From: a virus
Strand: one strand, 5' to 3'
Virus record (IMG/VR): IMGVR_UViG_3300035034_000200
Span: 1 to 30,862 of that record
Length of the DNA: 30,862 nt
Notes under the pieces: model-generated
The model's database searches: none
Told to the model about the DNA's origin: nothing
Seen by the model: only the letters and a program-made list of their open reading frames with translations
Made by a program: the position numbers and the translations under genes
Part shown: in pieces, positions 23,441 through 30,862 of the stretch
Numbering within the stretch: the first letter of the stretch is position 1
Layout: each line of letters starts with the position of its first letter

Positions 23441-26400
23441 ATGTATTCAGAATTTTTAAAAGTAGGATTTAAAAAAACCAGTAATGTTCAAGCTACTTCT
23501 CGTATTAATGAGAAGGGAGAAATGATTATATACTGGACAGATGGAGTTACATCCCCTAGATTCTACAATATCACTAAAGACGAAGGGTTTGAAGCACCTG
23601 ATGAATTAAACATCTTTCCATCTAGTAAATTTCCTATTGATCTTGATTTAATAGAAGTAGATGATTTTGGAGGTTCTTTAATATCAGGAGCTTATCAATT
23701 TGCAGCTAGGTATGTAGATGATGCAGGTAATATTAGTAACTTTACTACAATTACTAAACCTATAGATATTGTTAGGGGTATACAGAGAGATGATTTTGGA
23801 GGAGACTATTTTAATCAAGGAAACCCTGTCAATAAGACCAGCAAATCTATTAAGATATCTGCAAACAATCTAGATGAAAGTAAAGAAAATATACAGATAG
23901 CTGCTATTCGTTATGAAGATGGCGGTATTGCAGAAGTTAATCTGATGAGTCCTAGATCTATTATTGATACGTCTATGCAGATTACTTATACAGGAAATCA
24001 AGGAACTATTGACGGTTCTATAGAAGAAATACTTATAGATAATACTTATTATGAAACAGCTAAATATATTACTCAAGTAGATGATACCCTGTATATGGGT
24101 AATATGACAAAACCAGAAGCTGTACGATATCAGAAATATGCTAATGCCATTAAGACGAACTACACAACAAAAGTATTAGACCTTACTCAAAAGTTTCAAT
24201 GGGCTTATGGGGATGAAACTCTTACATACTTTAATAAGAGTTTTAGAAGAGATGAAGTGTATGCATTTTACATCTCATTCGTACTTGTAAGCGGTCAGGA
24301 GACTATGGCTTTCCATATTCCTGGAGGCTCTGAGGGAGGTATGAGAGAATGGATAAATAGTAATGAATTTTATCCTGATACAGATGATTGGGATGTAGTA
24401 GAGTCCATAGCAGATACAGAAACAATAACATCTAATTTAAGAAACCAGAATGTAAAACATCACAGATTTCCTACAGAGTTTAATGTACCTATTTATCAAG
24501 GAGAGGGTTTTATTAGAGAGAATGTAGCAGTATCTACCATAGGTGTAAAGTTCTCTAATATCTACATACCAGATGATATTCGAGAGAAAGTTGTAGGTAT
24601 AAAGCTTTATATGGCTAAAAAGGATAATGAAAACAAACTTATCCTTGATCAGGGTTTAATGACTTTAAATCAAAGACAGAATTGGGGTACTAGTACTACT
24701 CCATATGGTTCTTATGAGAATAGACTTCCTGAAGGACCTGTTAATGTGGAAGATGTAGATGTATTTAGTTGTGTTCCTTTCAGCACTAAAGTTAGAAATT
24801 CTTCTATAGCTAGTATTACACATATTCAAAAGGTTGCTAAAGCTATAATTACAAGTAGGGAGAGCTATGAATATAATGGAGATATAAACAATGAAGTTAA
24901 TGTAAAAATATCTGCTCCAACAAGATTTACATACGATTCTAACGATCCTGAAAATTTAAAAAGAAGAATCAAAGCTATATCCAATATACCTGCAGATACA
25001 GACTCTGTAAATATTACTAACTTAGGGTTTGAACATAATAAGAAAAGTACTAATGAACATTCCAGTGTACTTATAGCCTCTAAAGATCCACTGCTAGATA
25101 TAGACTTTAATCTAACTGTAGGTAACTCTTATGGACCTATTGTAAACTTAATGCAGGATAAGAGTGAACTTTACTCTCCTTTTGATCTTCAAGAGTTGGT
25201 GTTAATAGGAGAGTATTATCAGAATATGGAAATCTTTAGTGCTAATCCTAGTATTGCAGGAGGTACTAAAGCTACAGGCTTTGTTACTATTTCAGGAGAT
25301 GCTCCTACAGAAATAGCAGGCATATCCCCAACAGCTACTTTTGAAATACAGAATGAGCCTAGTTCTGACAGTGATGCTTGTACAGGTAGCAATCTAAATG
25401 AAGCTTACTTGACATACAAGGGTACTGATTACTGTTTACCAATAATAGCTGTAACTAAATCTACCTTAGCTACTATTATTGTTAATGAAATAAATTCAAA
25501 TATACCAGGACTAGATGCTATTAACTTAGGGGGAGCTAATCCAGTAATACGAGTTAGTTCTACAGATATTTCTGCTACTGATAACGGTGAAACTATTGTT
25601 TTACAGATACCTACAGCAATAGAAGATAACGGTGCTATATTCACACCTAATACATTTGATTTAACAGGAGGTAGAGATAGATTAGAAGGCTCTGCTGGTA
25701 ATATAGCATTTAGCTTTAAGAATTTTGAAGATCCTATTCAAAACATGTCTACAGAAGTTTTCTATGATCAAACAAAGATTCAAATAGCTCAAAATCTAGC
25801 TCAAGATTTAAACAATGATGATTTTGTTGCTTACTCTGCTACTGTAGATATATCTGAAGGTAACCCTGTAATGATTATAGAAGCTAATGCTGTAGGTAGT
25901 GAGTGGAACGGTGCTATATATAACACTGTAAATGATCCTACTGTTTCTAATGTTACGGAAGATTTAATTGGAGGTAGTTCTCCAGGTGAGGCAGGATCTT
26001 TACCTGCTATGTATGGAGGAGATACGTATATAAATAAATTTGGTTATAGAATTGGGGGAGTATCTAATAAAGATGATAGATCTTCAGATGATTATGGTAC
26101 TCATGTTGTATTTATTGTTGTAGAATCGTATGATAATATTGCTTTTAGACAGTCTGGTAATGACTATGGAGAACTGAATGGTAATAATTTATCACAGGCT
26201 GAAGAACTGATATTATTAGAAGAGAATCATCCAGATCCTGAATTTGAAGGGTACATTGATAACTATCTAGAGTATGATCTATCTCACAGTGTAGATGGTC
26301 ATCTAGTTGCAAAAACAACTCCTTATCCTAAGAAGTTTTCAGAAATAATAGAGTTTCCTAATAGAGTTATTCGTAGTAAAACAGATGATGATGTACTAGA

Positions 26401-27580
26401 ATCTGACTTATTCAGAGTATTCCTTGCTGAGGATTACTTAGATCTTCCTAAGAATAGAGGAGAGATTACAAACCTAGAAGTTCTTCAGAATATTCTTATA
26501 GCTCATATGAGAAGAGGGCTGTTTAAAACTAGAGGTAGAGAAGAACTTGTTACCGCTGACTTTAGAGCGTTCTTAGGTAATGGTAACATCTTTGCTGTTA
26601 AGCCTGATGAATTATTTTCTGTAGAAGAAGGGTATGCAGGTCTTCAACATTCACGCTCTTCTGTAGTTACTCCTATGGGATATTTCTTTGTAGATCAACA
26701 GGCTAAGAAAGTATTTTCTGTAGCAGGTAAACCTATAGAGATATCAGAGGCAGGGATGAGGAATTTCTTTGAAGATAATCTGGTCTGGCATATAGATGAA
26801 CTTGAAGATGGTATTGCAGATAAGATTCTTAATACTGAGATACTTATGTCTTATGACCCTGAGTATAAAAGAATTATCCTGACTAAAAGAGATTGGAAAC
26901 CTACTCAAGCATTAAAAGATGCTACATGGTCTGTAGAAGATGGAGAATTGCTTGTAGATGGAACACCAATAGATTTCACAAATGACACATACCTACAAGA
27001 TGAGTCATTTACTATTTCATATTTACCAGAAATTCAGAGATGGGTAAGTTTCCATTCATACGTACCAAACTACATGTATAACGATATCAACAAGTTGTTT
27101 ACTGTAAACGATGGTATTATATACGATCATAAAGGAATTCCTGCAGAATTTTATGGAACTCAACATGATATGATCTATGAGTATGTAGGCAATGAAGCTC
27201 CAAAACAAACTAAATTAGTACAGAATGTAGAATTCTTAACCTATGCTTATAATCCTGGGTCATCTGATAGGGTTAATTACAAGAAGACTTTTGATGGAAT
27301 CCGTATTAGTAATGAACTGCAAGATACTGGATTTGTTGATCTTATTTACTTTACTGAACCTAATGGTAATGTTAGAAATATAGACCATACATGGAAAGTG
27401 AATAAATTTAGAGATCTTCTTAATCCTGATACAGGTGAGATAGACAATACCTTGCCTGCACATGAGCAGAAAAAACTAACTGGAAAATATGCTATAGTTA
27501 GGTTATATTACACTCCAGAGGATGCTAGATTTCTAAGACTGCTTTCTTCTGATGTTAACTTTAAACCGCACCATAGATAA
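23441..27580 (+). CDS. Main part of tail muzzle protein (crAss-like, very large)
   Basis: This 1379-residue protein is the largest in the window. The start (FLKVGFKKTSNVQATSRINE, then KGEMIIYWTDGVTSPRFYNI) and the segment LISGAYQFAARYVDDAGNIS are typical of the crAss-like muzzle, which forms the tail tip and closes the channel. Residues 613 to about 850 are an inserted domain homologous to the end of the previous gene. The later part (about 960-1370) is conserved-looking, with ETLVTADFRAFL-type strands, SSVVTPMGYFFVDQQAKKVF, and LMSYDPEYKRIILTKRDWKP. No glycosidase or peptidase motif seen. It shares reading frame with the N-terminal half, separated by TAATAG, and joins the next gene by TAATG. 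Confidence 0.75.
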   Translation: MYSEFLKVGFKKTSNVQATSRINEKGEMIIYWTDGVTSPRFYNITKDEGFEAPDELNIFPSSKFPIDLDLIEVDDFGGSLISGAYQFAARYVDDAGNISNFTTITKPIDIVRGIQRDDFGGDYFNQGNPVNKTSKSIKISANNLDESKENIQIAAIRYEDGGIAEVNLMSPRSIIDTSMQITYTGNQGTIDGSIEEILIDNTYYETAKYITQVDDTLYMGNMTKPEAVRYQKYANAIKTNYTTKVLDLTQKFQWAYGDETLTYFNKSFRRDEVYAFYISFVLVSGQETMAFHIPGGSEGGMREWINSNEFYPDTDDWDVVESIADTETITSNLRNQNVKHHRFPTEFNVPIYQGEGFIRENVAVSTIGVKFSNIYIPDDIREKVVGIKLYMAKKDNENKLILDQGLMTLNQRQNWGTSTTPYGSYENRLPEGPVNVEDVDVFSCVPFSTKVRNSSIASITHIQKVAKAIITSRESYEYNGDINNEVNVKISAPTRFTYDSNDPENLKRRIKAISNIPADTDSVNITNLGFEHNKKSTNEHSSVLIASKDPLLDIDFNLTVGNSYGPIVNLMQDKSELYSPFDLQELVLIGEYYQNMEIFSANPSIAGGTKATGFVTISGDAPTEIAGISPTATFEIQNEPSSDSDACTGSNLNEAYLTYKGTDYCLPIIAVTKSTLATIIVNEINSNIPGLDAINLGGANPVIRVSSTDISATDNGETIVLQIPTAIEDNGAIFTPNTFDLTGGRDRLEGSAGNIAFSFKNFEDPIQNMSTEVFYDQTKIQIAQNLAQDLNNDDFVAYSATVDISEGNPVMIIEANAVGSEWNGAIYNTVNDPTVSNVTEDLIGGSSPGEAGSLPAMYGGDTYINKFGYRIGGVSNKDDRSSDDYGTHVVFIVVESYDNIAFRQSGNDYGELNGNNLSQAEELILLEENHPDPEFEGYIDNYLEYDLSHSVDGHLVAKTTPYPKKFSEIIEFPNRVIRSKTDDDVLESDLFRVFLAEDYLDLPKNRGEITNLEVLQNILIAHMRRGLFKTRGREELVTADFRAFLGNGNIFAVKPDELFSVEEGYAGLQHSRSSVVTPMGYFFVDQQAKKVFSVAGKPIEISEAGMRNFFEDNLVWHIDELEDGIADKILNTEILMSYDPEYKRIILTKRDWKPTQALKDATWSVEDGELLVDGTPIDFTNDTYLQDESFTISYLPEIQRWVSFHSYVPNYMYNDINKLFTVNDGIIYDHKGIPAEFYGTQHDMIYEYVGNEAPKQTKLVQNVEFLTYAYNPGSSDRVNYKKTFDGIRISNELQDTGFVDLIYFTEPNGNVRNIDHTWKVNKFRDLLNPDTGEIDNTLPAHEQKKLTGKYAIVRLYYTPEDARFLRLLSSDVNFKPHHR

Positions 27581-29769
27581 TGAAGAATAACCAACCTTAT
27601 GGATACACAGGAAAGCCTTCACCTAGAAGAGTAGTTATTAAAAAAGGTAAATATTTCAATCCTAATAAATATGGGTTAGGAGGTCTTATAGGTACAGGTT
27701 TAGGTGCTATAGGAGGTTCTTTTATAGGGCAGCCTATGCTTGGAGCTCAGATAGGAGGTATGGTAGGTAACCAGTTTGACAAGAAGAAGGAAAAGGAACC
27801 AGAAGAAATAGAAGAAATTACTATGGGTAGTGGAAATTTAGGAGAATATAAAAACGGTGGGTATAAAGGTTATGCTACAGGAGGGTATGCTAAAAGTATG
27901 GGAGGAGGGTCTTATAAAGCTATAGGTAGAAATCATGCTCAAGGAGGAATTGTTATGTCTCCTGATACTGAAATAGAGGGCGGTGAAACTATAAACGCTG
28001 ACTCTCAAGGAAGCTATATCTTTTCTGACAGATTAAAAGTACCTAAAAGTAATGAGACTTTTGCAGAAAGACACGAAAAACTAATGTCTATGAAAGCTGA
28101 TAAGACAGCTGTAGACGATCTTGCTGAAATGCAGGAACGTGTATCTGGTAGAAAGAAAAGAAATTTAGGTAATAATAATTCTAACTGGGGTGAAAAAGGT
28201 GCTGTGATGGCTAATGGTGGGTATAAGCCCGCTAAGTATGCTACAGGCGAAGTTCCAACTCCAACTACTACTAGTGGAGTAGTAAATCCACCTACTCCTA
28301 AATTATATGAAGGAGCTACTGGAAGTTTTGATGATGAAGGATTAACTACTGGAAGTTTTGATGGTGAAGGATTAACTACTGGAGATTATATATTTGCACT
28401 GGCTCCTACTGCATTTAATTTAGGTGCAGGTATTTTTGGTAAAAATAAAACTGAAAAACCTACTAAAGTAGCTAGAGCTAAGATTAATGATGATCCTATT
28501 AATTATAATATCAATCCTGAACTTAGAACAAGTGCTCAAAGTTATAGAGGTATTTTAGCTAATCCTGCTGCATCTTCTCAAGAACGATTAGCTGCTTTAT
28601 CTATGAAGGGTACTGCAGACTCTAGAGCTTATGCTCAGAAGAATAATGTAGAAATGCAGATGAGTGAAAGACGTAACATTTCACAAGCTAGGCTAGATTC
28701 TAATACTAATGCTCAAAACGCATCTATGCAAGAAAGAGCAAGACAAGACAGAATGGCTGCTGAAGCTCAATTAGGCCTTACAGGTAATCTTTCAAGACAA
28801 GCTATTTCTGAAGCATCTACTAACATCATGAAAATGAAGGCTGAAGGTAACATGAGAGAAAGAGACAAACAGATGGAAAAATACCTTAGAACATACTATG
28901 GAGATGATCCTGCTGTATTACGATTCTTCGGTGAGGAGAATTCAAAAAAAAAAGTAGCGGGTAACCCTGATACATCTACTTCTTATACACCTGCAGATAG
29001 AAATATTCCTCCTACTCCTGAACGTCCTAGTGCCCCTAAAGCTTTAACAACTACCCCTATGGGTATTCCTCGTTTAGACATAGAAGAAACAGATTCTGAA
29101 AACTTATTTGATAGCAGATTAGAGAAGCCTTATACACCCCCTTCTAGACCTAGAATAGGTGCTAATCTTCCTACTACTCCTATAGGTATACCTAAGATAA
29201 ACGTACCTAGCAACAATATGGATTTTAGTGGTAGGCTACCTATAAAGTCTGCTGAAAAACCTAGCGTACCATCTAGTAAGCCAAAAGATAATATTATAGA
29301 GGCTACTGATTTAGAATTAGATCAAGCATTAACAGATATAGATACTAGTTTGTTAGATAATCTTACCCCTCAAGCAACAGATATAGATACATCAATTACA
29401 AAAGGTTCTATCAATTTACCTGTTCAGGGAGAGGTAACTAAAGGTTTTGGCACACAGACACACCCTGAGCTTGGTACTAAAACACCTAGTCTTGGTATTA
29501 ATATTAAAACAGAACCTAATCAACCTGTAAATTCTGTAGGAACTGGTATAGTAAAACGCGTAGCTAACATTTCAGGGCATGGAAACTCTGTAATAGTTGA
29601 TCATAACGGAACTCTTGTTGTATATGGTAACTTAGGAGATATTGGTGTGAAAGAAGGGGATACTATCAATGCAGATAGTCCTATTGGTAACAGTGGTCAA
29701 AATGATGTATTTTTCTCTATACGAGAAAATGGCAAGATGGTAGACCCTCTAACTTGGATAAATAAATAA
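27580..29769 (+). CDS. Virion cargo/ejection-type protein with degenerate M23 (LytM) domain
   Basis: This 729-residue protein has a Gly-zipper stretch GGLIGTGLGAIGGSFIGQPM (about 34-53) that could insert in membranes. A Gly/Tyr-rich part follows, then RNHAQGGIVMSPDTEIEGGE with GSYIFSDRLKVP, a pattern common in Bacteroidota phage virion proteins. Then come a Q/R/A-rich helical stretch (about 310-445), a Pro/Ser/Thr linker, and an M23-like fold (610-729): FGTQTHPELGTKTPSLGINI, VNSVGTGIVKRVANISGHGN, and SPIGNSGQNDVFFSIREN. All zinc-site positions are lost: HxGxD is S637/N641, YxHL is N684, and HLH is D709-V710-F711. So it is probably a non-catalytic wall-binding domain. Confidence 0.65.
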   Translation: MKNNQPYGYTGKPSPRRVVIKKGKYFNPNKYGLGGLIGTGLGAIGGSFIGQPMLGAQIGGMVGNQFDKKKEKEPEEIEEITMGSGNLGEYKNGGYKGYATGGYAKSMGGGSYKAIGRNHAQGGIVMSPDTEIEGGETINADSQGSYIFSDRLKVPKSNETFAERHEKLMSMKADKTAVDDLAEMQERVSGRKKRNLGNNNSNWGEKGAVMANGGYKPAKYATGEVPTPTTTSGVVNPPTPKLYEGATGSFDDEGLTTGSFDGEGLTTGDYIFALAPTAFNLGAGIFGKNKTEKPTKVARAKINDDPINYNINPELRTSAQSYRGILANPAASSQERLAALSMKGTADSRAYAQKNNVEMQMSERRNISQARLDSNTNAQNASMQERARQDRMAAEAQLGLTGNLSRQAISEASTNIMKMKAEGNMRERDKQMEKYLRTYYGDDPAVLRFFGEENSKKKVAGNPDTSTSYTPADRNIPPTPERPSAPKALTTTPMGIPRLDIEETDSENLFDSRLEKPYTPPSRPRIGANLPTTPIGIPKINVPSNNMDFSGRLPIKSAEKPSVPSSKPKDNIIEATDLELDQALTDIDTSLLDNLTPQATDIDTSITKGSINLPVQGEVTKGFGTQTHPELGTKTPSLGINIKTEPNQPVNSVGTGIVKRVANISGHGNSVIVDHNGTLVVYGNLGDIGVKEGDTINADSPIGNSGQNDVFFSIRENGKMVDPLTWINK
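28321..28380 (+). repeat. Two 30-base tandem copies inside the ejection-type protein gene
   Basis: 28321-28350 and 28351-28380 differ at one base (GATGAT against GATGGT). They encode GSFDDEGLTT then GSFDGEGLTT, followed by a partial third copy (GDYIF). This looks like a recent in-frame duplication in a linker. Confidence 0.9.
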
Positions 29770-29772
29770 ATT

Positions 29773-30862
29773 ATGGCGAATAAATACACTAGATTTGTAC
29801 CCACAGAATATGTACCACAATACCAACCTATTAATATGGGGATGGTAGGAGATGCACTTGCTAACGCTAGAACAAGAAGAGAAGCAGCTGAGTTAAGTGA
29901 TGTACGTCAAGAGAATGCAATGAGACAATTAATTGGCTCTGCCACAACAGATAAAGGAAAGGAATTTGCACAAGCTGTATTTGATACGTATTCACCTAGT
30001 ATACAAGAAAGACAAGAGAGAGGTTACTCATCGAGAGATTTATTACGAACTCAATTAGGCGCTGAAAAAGCAGCTAGCTCTCTAGAAACTCTTCAAACTG
30101 CACAAGAAGCTAGATCTCAGTGGGCTGATGATTTTATGGAGCTCAATAAAGATCGTATCAACAATCCTAATGAACTTGCTCATTGGCAAAAGCGATATGC
30201 TCCTGAAATAGAGTATGATATGGATAGTTTGACTGCTTCTATATCTGGAGGATCTCCTACGCAATTAGCTGAAGATGTCATGTTAGCAGAAAAAACAGAC
30301 AGTTATCTAAAGGGGAGTAAAGAAAGAGGTTTTGTAGATGGGGAAGGTAATCAGCTAGTGGAAAGAGTACTTAATCCTGAAACAGGAGAGTATGAAATAA
30401 CTACAAGTTCTGGTATAGATAATCGTAGAGTTTTAGCTATTTTGGATAGAGCATTTGCTGCTGATCCTGAAATACAGGCATATAGAGGTAGAAAAACAGC
30501 TTATTTTACAGATCTAGCAGAACAACAAGGAGCCGATGTAGCATTAGAAGAATTAAAACAAAATGCACCTGATAGTAGTTTAGGAGAATTACAAGAAGAA
30601 ATAGACTCTAAAAGAGCTAGAGGATTCTCTGATGCTGAGATTGTAGGTACTCTTAAGGCTGATAATGAAATTAGAAGTGCTCAAGGGTTTGGTCAAAGTA
30701 AATACGCCTTTACAGAATTTGATAGAAAATATAGAACACCTGCAGAACAAGAGACAGATAGAAACGGAAGATATCTAGCTACTGACCTTATTCAGTCTGA
30801 AGCTCTTAATAATCCTTATGTAACTAGTATGCCAGAAACTTTTGCAGCTCCTGCATTAACTA
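29773..30862 (+). CDS. Start of a large cargo-type virion protein (3' truncated)
   Basis: An open frame starts at ATG 29773, four bases after the previous stop, and stays open to the window end, giving at least 363 residues. The start reads MANKYTRFVPTEYVPQYQPI, then NMGMVGDALANARTRREAAE. The rest is soluble, polar and largely helical, rich in Q, E, A, R, S (IQERQERGYSSRDLLRTQLG, AAFAADPEIQAYRGRKTAY). In crAss-like phages the muzzle gene is followed by very large proteins carried inside the virion and ejected; position and composition fit that group. Enzymatic domains could lie beyond the window. Confidence 0.6.
   Translation, partial: MANKYTRFVPTEYVPQYQPINMGMVGDALANARTRREAAELSDVRQENAMRQLIGSATTDKGKEFAQAVFDTYSPSIQERQERGYSSRDLLRTQLGAEKAASSLETLQTAQEARSQWADDFMELNKDRINNPNELAHWQKRYAPEIEYDMDSLTASISGGSPTQLAEDVMLAEKTDSYLKGSKERGFVDGEGNQLVERVLNPETGEYEITTSSGIDNRRVLAILDRAFAADPEIQAYRGRKTAYFTDLAEQQGADVALEELKQNAPDSSLGELQEEIDSKRARGFSDAEIVGTLKADNEIRSAQGFGQSKYAFTEFDRKYRTPAEQETDRNGRYLATDLIQSEALNNPYVTSMPETFAAPALT

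Noticed and set aside
29407-29769. Active M23 endopeptidase
   Set aside because: The fold pattern is present but all metal-ligand positions are replaced, so I call it degenerate, not an enzyme.

Overview
The window looks like the late (virion and lysis) half of a tailed-phage genome that infects a member of the Bacteroidota. The closest match I can make by eye is a crAss-like podovirus (order Crassvirales). The case rests on gene order and protein motifs: a short HU/IHF-like protein, a TerL with a divergent Walker A, a long portal, an acidic scaffold-like protein, a HK97-type major capsid candidate, neck/ring proteins, a very large tail 'muzzle' protein with a YWTDG motif, then large cargo-type proteins. 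The DNA is AT-rich, all genes are on the + strand, and most are packed with TAATG or ATGA junctions or short overlaps. Starts mostly lack a strong Shine-Dalgarno and sit behind A/T-rich leaders, as is usual in Bacteroidota. TAA, TGA and TAG all end genes, so I see no stop-codon reassignment. No database search was possible, so family names come from motif recognition.

Layout. 1-190: end of an unidentified gene. 198-257: a nested inverted repeat in front of the next operon. 261-2212: six small genes, including a winged-helix-like protein, an HU/IHF-like protein and a protein in the usual small-terminase position. 2202-9203: packaging and head genes (TerL, portal, scaffold-like, major capsid). 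9211-9265: RNA hairpin after the capsid gene. 9296-11503: a conserved head protein and two paralogous neck/connector proteins. 11496-12841: what looks like a self-contained transcription unit (promoter, two 5' hairpins, 394-aa virion protein, intrinsic terminator). 12853-15181: a membrane-anchored protein, a calcineurin-type phosphoesterase and a conserved phage protein. 15226-19107: appendage/receptor-binding genes with SprB-like, FN3-like and MAM-like domains. 19109-20568: two ring proteins. 20571-21414: likely lysis or cell-wall pair (DUF5675-like, and a one-TM coiled-coil protein). 21398-27580: the muzzle protein, split over two same-frame ORFs. 27580-30862: a virion protein ending in a metal-site-less M23 (LytM) domain, and the start of a second cargo-type protein cut by the window end.

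Working together, TerL and the putative small subunit pack DNA through the portal into a capsid built on the acidic scaffold. The paralogous connectors and ring proteins build the neck, the muzzle closes the tail, and the Ig/SprB/MAM-containing appendages probably contact the host surface. The two final proteins are probably carried in the capsid or tail and ejected. The most notable points are the split muzzle gene, a roughly 200-residue domain present in both halves, a MAM-like domain whose halves are in reversed order, SprB-like repeats shared with host gliding adhesins, and the dead M23 domain. There is no gene-free stretch above 300 bases.
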